64,000 nt of DNA from Gordonia asplenii (GCF_012933505.1 NZ_JABBNB010000020.1:1-64000), one strand, 5' to 3'; positions 25,822-33,699 are shown, numbered from the stretch's first letter. Notes: generated by a model from the letters alone, not told the origin. Program-made: numbers and translations.

Positions 25822-26344
25822 CTGGAAGCCCCAACAGCTCAACTATGGAAGTGCGTTCGTCGTCATGCTGTTCTAGCGCTGTCCGGATTGCATACTCAGA
25901 TTCGAGGTCATACCTGAACTTGCGGTTCAGGAGGAGTCGTTTCAGCGCGGCGACATCGTCAGCGAGTGGTCCTTCGCGCTCCATTCGAACTATCAGCGCG
26001 GCGGCGTGGACGCGGGCACGGCCGTAGGTCCAGGTGGCGGTTTCTAGATTCGTCAGTCCGTCAATTAGCTCGGTGGATAGATGGCCGATGAACAGGTTTG
26101 AGACGCCTGAATCGGTATCTAACAGGTCGCCGACCTTGACGCCAAGAACTTCCGCAACCGCTACCGCCTCGGACAGTTTCAGCGGGCGTTTGCCGGTCTC
26201 AATTTTGGCGATCGTCTGTTGGGCGGTCGGGATGCCCAGTTTGCCTAGCCGATCCGCCAACTCGCTCTGTGTCATTTGGTCCGCTGCGAAGCGATACAGG
26301 GCGATCGCCTTGCCCGCGACTTCGTCTGTCGACATCTCTTCCAT
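25802..26344 (-). CDS. XRE-family phage repressor-like regulator
   Basis: A 180-residue protein with an N-terminal Cro/CI-type helix-turn-helix (about 25-80; MTQSELADRLGKLGIPTAQQ then TIAKIETGKRPLKLSEAVAV) and a C-terminal region of unknown fold. It is adjacent to the integrase gene (20-base overlap) and divergent from the excisionase, with three inverted repeats between, the typical layout of an immunity repressor. ATG at 26344 is chosen; an upstream TTG at 26353 is possible. The gene is richer in A+T than host genes, in line with foreign origin. Confidence 0.85.
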   Translation of the reverse strand: MEEMSTDEVAGKAIALYRFAADQMTQSELADRLGKLGIPTAQQTIAKIETGKRPLKLSEAVAVAEVLGVKVGDLLDTDSGVSNLFIGHLSTELIDGLTNLETATWTYGRARVHAAALIVRMEREGPLADDVAALKRLLLNRKFRYDLESEYAIRTALEQHDDERTSIVELLGLPDEYATT

Positions 26345-26350
26345 GGCGAA

Positions 26351-26415
26351 CAACTCTAGGTAGTTGACCCCAACAACGTCAACGCGTACGCTCTCTCGTT
26401 GTTACATCAAACAAC
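26351..26415. promoter_or_regulatory. Operator region between repressor and excisionase
   Basis: Three inverted repeats in 65 bases: CAACT/AGTTG (26351-26355 and 26362-26366), GTTGAC/GTCAAC (26363-26368 and 26378-26383, 9-base spacer) and GTTGTT/AACAAC (26398-26403 and 26410-26415, 6-base spacer). Likely binding sites of the XRE protein controlling the divergent promoters. Confidence 0.55.
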
Positions 26416-26430
26416 ACAATGGAGTTGATT

Positions 26431-26628
26431 ATGAATGATGAGTTTCTCACCACGAAGCAAGTGAGTCAGCGGTGGCCGTTTCCCGAGGGAACGCTCCGGT
26501 ACTGGCGAAATGGCGGCACAGGGCCGGCGTCATTCCGAGCTGGTGGCCGAGTCCTATACCGACGCAGTGAAATTGAGCGCTGGCTTTCTGAGCAGGAGAA
26601 GACCACTACGCGTGGAGGTGCGGCGTAA
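26431..26628 (+). CDS. Excisionase-like MerR/HTH_17 DNA-binding protein
   Basis: A 65-residue protein: FLTTKQVSQRWPFPEGTLRYW, then a GRVLYRRSEIERWL wing, the classical small Xis/AlpA winged helix. GGAG at 26421-26424 fixes ATG 26431. It is the first gene of the plus-strand run and shares a 1-base overlap (TAATG) with the next gene. Role: directionality factor for excision and/or early regulator. Confidence 0.85.
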   Translation: MNDEFLTTKQVSQRWPFPEGTLRYWRNGGTGPASFRAGGRVLYRRSEIERWLSEQEKTTTRGGAA

Positions 26629-26909
26629 TGGCGGGCGGCGTCCGGCGTCCCGTCCGGTCGGCGAAGGTAGAGGGTATCCGCGATTGGGCGGCAAGCCCTG
26701 AGTACCAGAAGTATCTGGATGAGTGCGCCGAGACCGAGCTACGTGGGCGCGTTCGGTCGATGGGGCTGCGTGTGTCGAAGATTCGCTCGTCGACGGCGCT
26801 GAATCCGCAGTTCCGCGTGTTCGATCCGGCGTGCCACAACGCCATCGTGGCTGAGGGTGACGCCGAGTTCTGCATCGACGTACTCACGTCACGCGACGGT
26901 GCAGCATGA
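26628..26909 (+). CDS. Hypothetical element protein
   Basis: 93 residues, not recognised. Basic N-terminus (VRRPVRSAKVEGIRDWAA) and one Cys pair far apart (ECAET, PACHN). Overlaps the excisionase gene by one base and the next gene by four (ATGA). No domain assigned. Confidence 0.7.
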   Translation: MAGGVRRPVRSAKVEGIRDWAASPEYQKYLDECAETELRGRVRSMGLRVSKIRSSTALNPQFRVFDPACHNAIVAEGDAEFCIDVLTSRDGAA

Positions 26910-27247
26910 TGCCGACTGACCGCTACGCCGACGCGACCCGCGGTGAAGACCTCGGCCTCGGAGCCGACGAGGTCGGCGTCCGCAGGTTCACGCGTGGCAC
27001 CGACTCGCTCGACGTTGTGCAGTCGGCGCTCGATGCAGCTGCCGACACGGCGGCCGAGCGGTTCGAGCGCTACCGCGACGAGCACCTCGACGACCGAGAG
27101 TCGCCCGGCTACGAACTCGTGCGGACGGCGATGTTTGCCGCGAAGGATCGGGCCGACAAGTTCGCCCGAGAAACCACGAAACCCTCGACGCATCCCGCCA
27201 AGAACGTCGTCGAGGGCTCCAACACCAACACCCAACAGAGGAATTGA
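26906..27247 (+). CDS. Hypothetical element protein
   Basis: 113 residues, strongly charged and probably helical: DVVQSALDAAADTAAERFER, then a polar tail of Thr/Asn/Gln. ATGA overlap with the gene before it. Not recognised. The position, second or third in the early operon, is that of small regulatory or anti-repressor genes in actinophages, but nothing in the sequence proves a role. Confidence 0.68.
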   Translation: MMPTDRYADATRGEDLGLGADEVGVRRFTRGTDSLDVVQSALDAAADTAAERFERYRDEHLDDRESPGYELVRTAMFAAKDRADKFARETTKPSTHPAKNVVEGSNTNTQQRN

Positions 27248-27248
27248 T

Positions 27249-27431
27249 ATGACACAGAATACCCCGTTGATCGAGGATGCGGTCACCCACGTCGGCATCG
27301 CGCTGAGCTTGATCAACAAGGCGCTCGCCGACGTCACTCCGCGCACAGTCGACGAGCTGCTGCAGCTCGCCGACATGGCCGTCGACGCCGGACGCGGTGC
27401 CCTCGACGTGGTCACGGCGGTGACCCGATGA
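27249..27431 (+). CDS. Small helical hypothetical protein
   Basis: 60 residues starting MTQNTPLIEDAVTHVGIALS; almost all predicted helix with regular Leu/Ala/Asp spacing. GAGG lies about 8 bases before the ATG, one base after the preceding stop region. Overlaps the next frame by four bases (ATGA). Not recognised. Confidence 0.6.
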   Translation: MTQNTPLIEDAVTHVGIALSLINKALADVTPRTVDELLQLADMAVDAGRGALDVVTAVTR

Positions 27432-27592
27432 ACGTGTTCATGGTGAAATGCGTTGACCCGAGCGATCTTTCGGTGTTCGGTGTCAAGGTGGAGCGGCTCG
27501 ACGTGCCGCCGATGTTCAAGCATGAAGCCGGCATTCTGTGGCGCAGTGCGGTGTGGATCTGTGTCTACGACGACGGCCGCATGTACGCGTAG
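27428..27592 (+). CDS. Small hypothetical protein
   Basis: 54 residues, MNVFMVKCVDPSDLSVFG at the start and WICVYDDGRMYA at the end; compact and mixed alpha/beta by look. Its ATG overlaps the preceding TGA, the usual coupling in this operon, which is the main support. Not recognised. Confidence 0.55.
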   Translation: MNVFMVKCVDPSDLSVFGVKVERLDVPPMFKHEAGILWRSAVWICVYDDGRMYA

Positions 27593-27604
27593 ATTCTCGG
27601 CCGC

Positions 27605-27859
27605 ATGTCGACGCGCGAGATGCGCACCGTCTACGGGTTGGTTGAGCGGGCATTTCGGGCGGGTACGGCGCAGTGTCGACGCGACGGGTGGGAGCGATGC
27701 CGCAAGAGCAAGCATCGACCGCAAGGCTACTACCGCTTCCACTACTACGTCCGCGCCGATGACCGCGACCCGAATGCCAGGTCAGCTTCGGTCGCGATCG
27801 CGGCGCAGGGTCCCGACGTCGACGACCTGATCGACCGCGTCGCGCCAGATCTCTCGTAA
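27605..27859 (+). CDS. Hypothetical element protein
   Basis: 84 residues, rich in Arg and Tyr (RKSKHRPQGYYRFHYYVRAD), 12 bases after the previous stop. Could bind nucleic acid, but no domain is recognised. The following 76 bases before the next gene carry no clear feature. Confidence 0.55.
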   Translation: MSTREMRTVYGLVERAFRAGTAQCRRDGWERCRKSKHRPQGYYRFHYYVRADDRDPNARSASVAIAAQGPDVDDLIDRVAPDLS

Positions 27860-27935
27860 CCCCCATCGTTGCCCGGCGGGATACCAGCCACCGCCGGGCA
27901 ACACCCCCATCATTCACAACGACGGAAGATGTTGC

Positions 27936-28292
27936 ATGACAACGCAATTCGACCCGATATCGGGCGGCTGCCAGTCGCGTGAGATCTCATTCGCGCTCAC
28001 GATCGAACGCCTCGCTCCGACGCTGCACCGCCTGGAGCGCCACGGTGTGCCGCCGACAATCGGCACTCACCGGTGGCTGGAGCTCCCAACCGGGAATCCG
28101 CTGTTCGTCGGCGCCGTCTACCGGGCGGCCGCGCAGTGGACGCTGTACCTCGACGACCTGCAGGCCGAGTCGGTCGCAACGTCGAATGCCGTTGCCGCGG
28201 CGGCTGATTGGCGCGGCGTCGCGAAGTTCCTGCGCGATCGATCCGAAGCCACCCGCAGCGGCATCTACATCCCTCGCGAGGTAACCGCATGA
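27936..28292 (+). CDS. DUF2742-like actinophage protein
   Basis: 118 residues. The C-terminal half, from LPTGNPLFVGAVYRAAAQW through AAADWRGVAKFLRDR, follows the pattern of DUF2742 proteins, which occur next to replication genes in mycobacterial and actinophage elements. Function unknown. ATGA overlap with the helicase gene suggests a linked role in replication. The family call rests on pattern memory and is moderate. Confidence 0.6.
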   Translation: MTTQFDPISGGCQSREISFALTIERLAPTLHRLERHGVPPTIGTHRWLELPTGNPLFVGAVYRAAAQWTLYLDDLQAESVATSNAVAAAADWRGVAKFLRDRSEATRSGIYIPREVTA

Positions 28293-29893
28293 CCGACGAC
28301 GAATTCTTCACCGCCACAACCCAACTCCAAACGATCCGGCAGTGGGCACGAGCCCGCTACGCGGCACCGTGGGCAGTGTTCGGTGCTGTGCTGCTGCGCG
28401 TCGCAGCGTCGACCGAGCCCACCGTGCAACTTCCCGGCGTCATCGGCGGCCGCGCGTCGCTCAACCTGCTCTGTGCGTTCGTGTCCGCATCCGGTGGCGG
28501 CAAGGGCATCAGCGACAAGGTCGCGCGGCTCGCGTGGCCTACTGACATCATCGAGCGACCGATCGGCTCCGGAGAAGGACTGGCCGCGACGTTCATGCCG
28601 CCGAAGGGTGACGACGACAAGAAGGGTGACGAAGACAAAACGGTCAACCGCAAGCGGGTTACCCGAGCGATCGTGAACGTACCGGAAATCGACACTCTGG
28701 CCGGGCTCGCGTCGCGCCAGGGGTCGATCCTGCTGGCACAACTCAAGTCGGTGGCGATGGGCGAGCAGATCGGGCAAGCCAACGCGAGCGCGGCCACCAC
28801 CCGCATCGTCGAGGCGCACAAGTACCGGCTGTGCATGTCGGTCGGCGCGCAGCCCGGGCATACCGGCGTCATCTTCGACGACACGACCGGAGGCACACCG
28901 CAACGCTTCCTCTGGTTTCCAACCACCGATCCGACGATGCCAGCCGACGCGGTCGATGATCCGGCGCCGCTCAACGTCGACCTTCCTCTCTGGTGTCCGG
29001 GTGAAGACGGCGTCGTCGAGATCACCTACGGGCCGACCGAGATCCGCGAACAGATTATTGCCGCGCACCTCGCACGGCAACGCGGACAAGCCGACGCGCT
29101 CGACGGCCACGCCATGCTGACACGGTGCAAGGTGGCTGCGATGCTGGCGGTCCTGCATCACCGCAGCGTCGTCGACGAACTCGACTGGGAACTGTCCAGT
29201 GTGGTGATGGAGCGGTCCGACGCCACGCGCGCGTGGATCGTCGGCGAGGCCAAGCGGGCGGCCCGGGCGAAGATTCGCGAACGCGCGATGGCGAAGGCCC
29301 GCGGCGAGGAATTCATCGCCGACCGCAAACTCGACCGCGCCAAGGCAGCGATTCTGCGGTGGCTCGAACGCGACGGCGAACTGTCGAAGCGAGACCTGCG
29401 CCCCAAGCTCAAAGCAGACATCCGTGACCAATTCACAACCGCGCTTGCCGAGTTGACCGCAGACGGATTGATCCTCGAACGCGAGGTTCCGAACGGGTCG
29501 AAGTACCGACTTTCGCAGGTACACGCGGTACCCGAGGTACAGCCCCTATCTTCGCAGGTCAGACACGCTGTACCCGAAGTACAGCGTGTACCTTTGCCCG
29601 CGACCGAACCGGACACGAACCCACACAAATCGGACAGCAAAGGTGAGCCTATGCAACCACAATTGAAACCGGACAAACGGCACCGCGGGCGCCTCTGTCA
29701 GTGCGGCATGACGCTGCCCGTCGCCAACACCGCTGGTCTCTGCGAGGACTGCGCCGACGGCACGTCGGCGTTCGTCAACCCACCGAAAACTGAGTGGAAA
29801 CTGTGCGCGGTGTGCCAGCAGAAGATGAACGACGACGCCGACGAGAAGGCGGGCGTACACGCGCACTGCGCCGCACGGAAGGCAGCGTCATGA
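28289..29893 (+). CDS. DUF3987-type replicative helicase/primase-like ATPase with C-terminal zinc-binding tail
   Basis: 534 residues. A Walker A-like loop SASGGGKG lies at 66-73 (Lys72) and a Walker B-like IVNVPEID at 128-135, as in the DUF3987 helicases of small phages and plasmids. A winged-helix-like region follows (KAAILRWLERDGELSKRDLR). The last 70 residues carry CQCG, CEDC, CAVC and a final HAHC, suggesting two zinc ribbons. A duplicated peptide HAVPEVQ near residues 412-435 is encoded by a DNA repeat with an 11-bp perfect palindrome. Likely the element's own replication protein. Confidence 0.75.
   Translation: MTDDEFFTATTQLQTIRQWARARYAAPWAVFGAVLLRVAASTEPTVQLPGVIGGRASLNLLCAFVSASGGGKGISDKVARLAWPTDIIERPIGSGEGLAATFMPPKGDDDKKGDEDKTVNRKRVTRAIVNVPEIDTLAGLASRQGSILLAQLKSVAMGEQIGQANASAATTRIVEAHKYRLCMSVGAQPGHTGVIFDDTTGGTPQRFLWFPTTDPTMPADAVDDPAPLNVDLPLWCPGEDGVVEITYGPTEIREQIIAAHLARQRGQADALDGHAMLTRCKVAAMLAVLHHRSVVDELDWELSSVVMERSDATRAWIVGEAKRAARAKIRERAMAKARGEEFIADRKLDRAKAAILRWLERDGELSKRDLRPKLKADIRDQFTTALAELTADGLILEREVPNGSKYRLSQVHAVPEVQPLSSQVRHAVPEVQRVPLPATEPDTNPHKSDSKGEPMQPQLKPDKRHRGRLCQCGMTLPVANTAGLCEDCADGTSAFVNPPKTEWKLCAVCQQKMNDDADEKAGVHAHCAARKAAS
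29563..29589. repeat. Perfect 11-bp inverted repeat inside the helicase gene
   Basis: ACACGCTGTAC (29563-29573) and GTACAGCGTGT (29579-29589) flank CCGAA. A degenerate copy precedes it (29519-29540), both introduced by TTCGCAGGT (29513-29521 and 29551-29559), so the unit is a 38-base tandem duplication. Possible origin or regulator site. Confidence 0.6.
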
Positions 29894-30036
29894 GCGACCT
29901 CGACGTCGATGCGATCGCCGAGCAGATGCGCCTGGTGCCGAAGACCCGCCCGCGCGTCGACTGGCCGAGGCACCGAGCGAAGGCTCGCGCCCAGCGACGG
30001 CGTCGAGCCGCGTTCGGTCGAGGACGGCTCGCGTGA
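29890..30036 (+). CDS. Tiny basic hypothetical protein
   Basis: 48 residues, starting MSDLDVDAIAEQMRLVPK and ending in an Arg-rich stretch (KARAQRRRRAAFGRGRL), so it could bind nucleic acid. ATGA overlap with the helicase stop and a GTGA overlap with the WhiB-like gene support it as a coupled gene. Confidence 0.55.
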   Translation: MSDLDVDAIAEQMRLVPKTRPRVDWPRHRAKARAQRRRRAAFGRGRLA

Positions 30037-30401
30037 CGACGGCAGCGGCTCGCAAGGACCGCGATCTACTGCTCGACGGCTGGATCGCGTGCCTCGTGCG
30101 CGTGGTCGACGGCCTGCCGAAGCTCACCGGCGCGGCCTGCCGCGACCGGCCGGACCTGTTCGAGGCCGCACGGGTCGGTGAGACCGTCGAGGAGGTCGAG
30201 ACGAGGCAAATCGAGGCTGAGATGCTCTGTGCCGCTTGTCCCGTGCTCGCTAACTGCCGCACCTGGGCTCAGGGTGAGCGTAGCGACGTCGGTCACGTGA
30301 TCGCCGGCGTCCGGCCGCCACCGAGGACGACGCCGACCGAGCGGCCGACGCTGCGAACTCGTCGGTGGGACCGCCAGGAGGACCCGCACCGTGGGCGGTA
30401 G
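30033..30401 (+). CDS. WhiB-like iron-sulfur protein of the element
   Basis: 122 residues. Four Cys fit a WhiB cluster: one in TGAACRDRPDLF, then CAAC and a fourth in ANCRTWA, with the E-rich linker between. WhiB proteins are [4Fe-4S] regulators confined to actinobacteria and their phages; phage forms can interfere with host WhiB function. The G[VI]WGG turn typical of host WhiB is replaced (HVIAGVRPPPR), so it is a diverged member. It starts GTG 30033, overlapping the gene before it. Confidence 0.78.
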   Translation: MTTAAARKDRDLLLDGWIACLVRVVDGLPKLTGAACRDRPDLFEAARVGETVEEVETRQIEAEMLCAACPVLANCRTWAQGERSDVGHVIAGVRPPPRTTPTERPTLRTRRWDRQEDPHRGR

Positions 30402-30420
30402 GACCCCGGTGGGGGAGGGC

Positions 30421-30492
30421 ATGGCGAAACTTCAGAACGCCTCGAGGCCCGGGCACGCCGCGGTCCTTGAATTTCGCGCAGAACTGCTTTGA
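30421..30492 (+). CDS. Very short frame with a strong ribosome site
   Basis: A 23-residue frame, MAKLQNASRPGHAAVLEFRA then ELL, preceded by GGGGGAGGGC. It may be the leftover N-terminus of a longer phage gene (small-terminase or HNH-like starts look similar), a leader peptide, or chance. The rest of 30402-30530 shows nothing else. Confidence 0.25.
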   Translation: MAKLQNASRPGHAAVLEFRAELL

Positions 30493-30530
30493 GTGTCACC
30501 TGTGCCATCACATTTCGAGAGGAAAACGTT

Positions 30531-30893
30531 ATGACCAGCGAAAATGCGCCGGGAACACCGTCCCCCGACCGGCGTCCCCCGGGGGACCTACGACACATGT
30601 CGCGGCCGGCGTTGCTGGTGCTGCGCGCGCATCTCGACGACGTCGCGGCCACGGTCGGCGCGTGGCGTGATTGGGCGTCGGCTCAGTCTGAGGCGGTTGG
30701 TGACGAGCTGCTCCGCCGAGAGGCTCGCGAGCTGCTCGCCGACGAGTTCCTCGCGAACCTTGAGGGCGAGGTCGGCCACGACGCCGAGGTCGACGCGCTC
30801 CGCGAGGACTGGCGCCGGCGCGGACTGCTCCGGCTCGACGACGTGCCCGATACGTCGGGCATATCGCCTTGGGCTGATCCTGGCGTAAGCTGA
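30531..30893 (+). CDS. Hypothetical element protein
   Basis: 120 residues, proline-rich start, then helical and acidic (ALLVLRAHLDDVAATVGAW, LLADEFLANLEGEVGHDAEV). AGAGGA lies about 9 bases before the ATG. Not recognised. Its position just before the capsid gene is where a scaffold or maturation gene often sits, but it lacks the motifs of a capsid protease (no catalytic Ser/His pattern seen). Confidence 0.6.
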   Translation: MTSENAPGTPSPDRRPPGDLRHMSRPALLVLRAHLDDVAATVGAWRDWASAQSEAVGDELLRREARELLADEFLANLEGEVGHDAEVDALREDWRRRGLLRLDDVPDTSGISPWADPGVS

Positions 30894-30917
30894 GGTCAGC
30901 GAACAACCGCGGGTATT

Positions 30918-30984
30918 CCTGGCACTGGACAGCGGTGGAGGCCTGGCACTGGCTGAGTTTGCAGGCGTTGAAGCCTGGCACTGG
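30918..30984. repeat. Three direct repeats of CCTGGCACTGG
   Basis: Exact 11-base copies at 30918-30928, 30942-30952 and 30974-30984, all in one orientation, 24 and 32 bases apart. They fill the non-coding gap (30894-31065) before the capsid gene. Candidate cis-acting site: late activator binding, packaging signal or origin. Confidence 0.7.
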
Positions 30985-31065
30985 CACCGTCGATCCATCT
31001 CATCATTCATGCCCGAAAACTGTTGCTGCAGTTGGGCATTCGCTTACCTGTGAAGGAATACCCCC

Positions 31066-32369
31066 ATGACTACTACATCCGAACTGGCCGCTCGCGCCGA
31101 GGCGCGCATGCTGAAGAACCGGCGGCCGCGCGCCGAGCTCGACACCATGGCGCAGCGCGACGTTCGCATCCGTCGCCTGCTCGCCCGTGAGGCGCCTCTC
31201 GTCGCCAAGCGCAAGGCCGCGGTCGAGGCCGCCCAGCGCGAAGGCCGCACCGAGCTACGCGCCGACGAGGCCGAGGATCTCGACGACATCACCACCGAGC
31301 TGGCCGCGATCGGCGAACGGATCGGCGAGCTGGCCGACGAATTGTCGCAGTCGGAGACGATCAACCAGAACTCGCGCGGCGTCCGGGCTGCGCAGGCGGC
31401 TGCCAGCGGCCTCTATATCGAAGGCGGGCCGCGCGCTCGACGTCGCGGCGTGAGCTTCGATCCGGAGCACCTGCGAGCACTGCACAATGCCCATCGTGCA
31501 GCGCTCGTCGTTCTCGATCACCGAATCGCGCGACGCATCCCTTGGAATACCCGGATTGCTGCCCCCGCAGCTCGATCCGCTCGTCGTCGGCCAGATCCAC
31601 GAGCCCAGACTCCTGGAGAAGTTGCCGACCATGACCATCGAGGCGCCGAGCTTCGAGTTCATCCGTCACAACTCGACGACCGGCGGACCCGGCATGGTCG
31701 CCGAAGGCGCGGCGAAGCCCGAAGCCGTGGCTGCGACGGATCGAGTCATTGTGACGGCGCGCAAAATCGCCGTGCATGGCGCCGTCACATGGGAGGCAAT
31801 CGCCGACTTCGACGCCTTCGAGTCCTACTGGCAAGCAGAGTTGTTCGCCCAGGTCTTCGACGTCGAAGCCGCGCAGATCCTCACCGGCGACGGCACCGGT
31901 CAGAATCTCACCGGGTTGAACGCGACGAGCGGACATTCTGACGCACGCCGTCGACACTGCCGACGGCGAAACCTCGCTTGACGCAATCGAATCCGCGATC
32001 GCTCAGCTGCGCGTCGGCGCGGCCAAAGCCCAAGCGAATCTGCTTGTCATGCATCCGAGCGATTGGTCAAAGGTGCGTCGGTCGAAGGACGCGCAAGGTC
32101 GGTACTTGGTGGCGCCGGATCCCACGTCGGGCGAAGCGTCGACCGTGTGGGGCGTGGAAGTGTTCACCACCACGGCACAGACGTCCGGGTCCGCGTTCAT
32201 GCTCGACACCAGCAAGTTCGGCAAGGTGTTGGTCCGGGACTCGCTGCGCGTCCTCGTCGGAACCAGTGGTGACGACCTGGTCCGCAACCTCACCCGCTTC
32301 GTCGTCGAGGAACGTCTCGCGCTCGCGGTCGAGCGGCCGGCCGCGGTACTGAAGTTGTCGGGGCTGTGA
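31066..32369 (+). pseudogene. HK97-family major capsid protein, two frameshifts
   Basis: Read across three frames it gives a whole HK97-type capsid of about 430 residues. Frame 1 (31066 to about 31490) is the N-terminal coiled-coil scaffold-like delta domain. Frame 2 (about 31500-31930) holds GIPGLLPPQLDPLVVGQ, GMVAEGAAKPEA and DFDAFESYWQAEL. Frame 3 (about 31940-32369) holds LLVMHPSDWSKVRRSKD and the C-terminal FVVEERLALAVERPAA. Each join needs one base skipped, near 31,500 and near 31,937. No homopolymer or slippery heptamer is obvious, so mutation or sequencing error is likelier than programmed shifting. Confidence 0.85.
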
Positions 32370-32371
32370 TC

Positions 32372-32542
32372 ATGAAAGTTGTTGTGTCCCGTGGTTTTCA
32401 GGTCGCTCACGACGGCACGGTGTTCGGGTCGGGCGAGGTCGCCGACGTTCCCGACGACGTCGCCGACGCGTGGATCCGCTCCGGCTGGGCCGACGCGATG
32501 AGTCGCCGGCCGCGGCCGAAGGCCCACACCGAGGCCGACTGA
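32372..32542 (+). CDS. Small capsid-adjacent phage protein
   Basis: 56 residues: MKVVVSRGFQVAHDGTVFGS, then DVPDDVADAWIRSGWA. Such small proteins with a beta-turn start and a W-IRSGWA end are common just after HK97 capsid genes in actinophages; some are head-decoration or head-tail adaptors. It starts 2 bases after the capsid stop. The following 225 bases to attR hold only the integrase-site repeats. Confidence 0.65.
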   Translation: MKVVVSRGFQVAHDGTVFGSGEVADVPDDVADAWIRSGWADAMSRRPRPKAHTEAD

Positions 32543-32644
32543 GAACTGGAGCGGGCCGCCGAGGGACCGCGGGGAGTCGTGCCCCCGTCGCTGGCGAAGT
32601 GCCCCCAAGCCGCAGCGGTCGATCCCGCGGCCCGCTCCACCCCC

Positions 32645-32663
32645 GTCCGCAGTGCGTCCGCAG
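32645..32663. other. Candidate integrase arm-type sites, right end
   Basis: GTCCGCAG at 32645-32652 and 32656-32663, same orientation and same 11-base spacing as the pair at 24627-24645. They lie about 105 bases inside attR. Confidence 0.6.
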
Positions 32664-32767
32664 TAGATTCGGCAGGACCCATATCGCGCCAACAACGTCA
32701 ACCGTCTGACCTGGCGCTATTCGACGTCGCAAACCGCGTCAACGATCACAAACGCCCAGGTCAGGTG

Positions 32768-32881
32768 GTTCGGGACGAAGAGGTCGTGGGTTCGAATCCC
32801 GCCACCCCGACGCTTTGGTTGAGAAGCAGTTGAGGCCCCTGACCGGGATCCGGTCGGGGGCTTCCTCGTATCTGTGGTGCG
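32768..32881. repeat. Attachment site attR (114-bp direct repeat, right copy)
   Basis: Exact copy of 24492-24605, including the terminator hairpin (32835-32861). It holds only the 3' part of the tRNA, so it is not a functional tRNA gene. Host sequence resumes at 32882. Confidence 0.95.
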
Positions 32882-32970
32882 GTGGGTTGCGTCGCGGAGT
32901 TCTGCCGAATACCTACCGCGGCAATGATCGGCCTGCCGGCTCGATCAGCGGGCGCACTAGGCTTATTGGT

Positions 32971-33699
32971 ATGCCCGACGCCGCGCCACCGCGCAGACTC
33001 TCGGCTCGATCGGCGATTCTGAGCGCTCTTCTCGGAGCGCACCCCGGTGAGGCGACGACGAAGGGGATCATCGCAATCGGTGCGGGACTGGGGTATTCCG
33101 CATCGACCGTACGTGTCGCGTTGACCAGGATGGTCGCGGCGGGTGATCTGGAGCGGACCGACGGCGTCTACCGGCTCGCGCGCCGCCTCGTCGAGCGGCA
33201 GCGGCGTCAGGATGAGGCTCTGGAACCAGCCTGGACCGAGTGGACTGGTCGGTGGCGCATGGTGGTCGTCACAACCCCCGCGCTCGACGCCGCGGAGCGC
33301 GTCGCTACTCGAGAAGCATTGCTGTGCAACCACTTCGGTGAGCTGCGCGAGGGGGTGTGGATGCGTCCGGACAACCTTGCGTTCGTCGTCGGCCCGGTCC
33401 TCGCCGAGCGTGTGCGGATGTTCGCGACGATGCCCGACGCTGACTCGGTGGAGTTGGCGCGGGAACTCTTCGACCCGACGTCGTGGGCTGACCTCGCCCG
33501 GAAATTGCTCGCCGAGCTCGACGCCGCGTCGAGTCTGGCGGAACGATTCGTCGCTGCGGCGGCGGTGGTGGGGCACCTACTGCGGGATCCGTTGCTGCCC
33601 GCCGAACTATGTCCTCAGCCGTGGCCGGGCGAGTTGCTGCGGGCGGCGTATCGGGACTTCCGCGACGAGTTCACCGCCTACGTCGGGACCGCGATGTAG
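32971..33699 (+). CDS. PaaX-family transcriptional regulator
   Basis: A 242-residue protein with the PaaX plan: N-terminal winged helix (ARSAILSALLGAHPGEATTK, then LGYSASTVRVALTRMVAAGD), a middle PaaX domain (TGRWRMVVVTTP, LREGVWMRPDNL) and the C-terminal PaaX_C region (PWPGELLRAAYRDFRDEF). PaaX represses phenylacetate catabolism, but actinobacterial relatives control other acyl-CoA pathways. The ATG at 32971 follows attR by 89 bases. The AidB-like acyl-CoA dehydrogenase gene follows at 93 bases and may be its target. Confidence 0.88.
   Translation: MPDAAPPRRLSARSAILSALLGAHPGEATTKGIIAIGAGLGYSASTVRVALTRMVAAGDLERTDGVYRLARRLVERQRRQDEALEPAWTEWTGRWRMVVVTTPALDAAERVATREALLCNHFGELREGVWMRPDNLAFVVGPVLAERVRMFATMPDADSVELARELFDPTSWADLARKLLAELDAASSLAERFVAAAAVVGHLLRDPLLPAELCPQPWPGELLRAAYRDFRDEFTAYVGTAM

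Noticed and set aside
26628..27859. Toxin-antitoxin pair among the small element genes
   Set aside because: No recognisable toxin or antitoxin motif; the only support would be small size and overlap, which all genes of this operon share.
31066..32369. Programmed frameshifting in the capsid gene
   Set aside because: Two separate shifts at sites without slippery sequence or stimulatory hairpin are far more likely mutations or sequencing errors.
32761..33576. Minus-strand frame of 271 residues across attR
   Set aside because: Shadow of paaX joined to the antisense tRNA peptide; only its stop at 32761-32763 matters, for the integrase in circular form.
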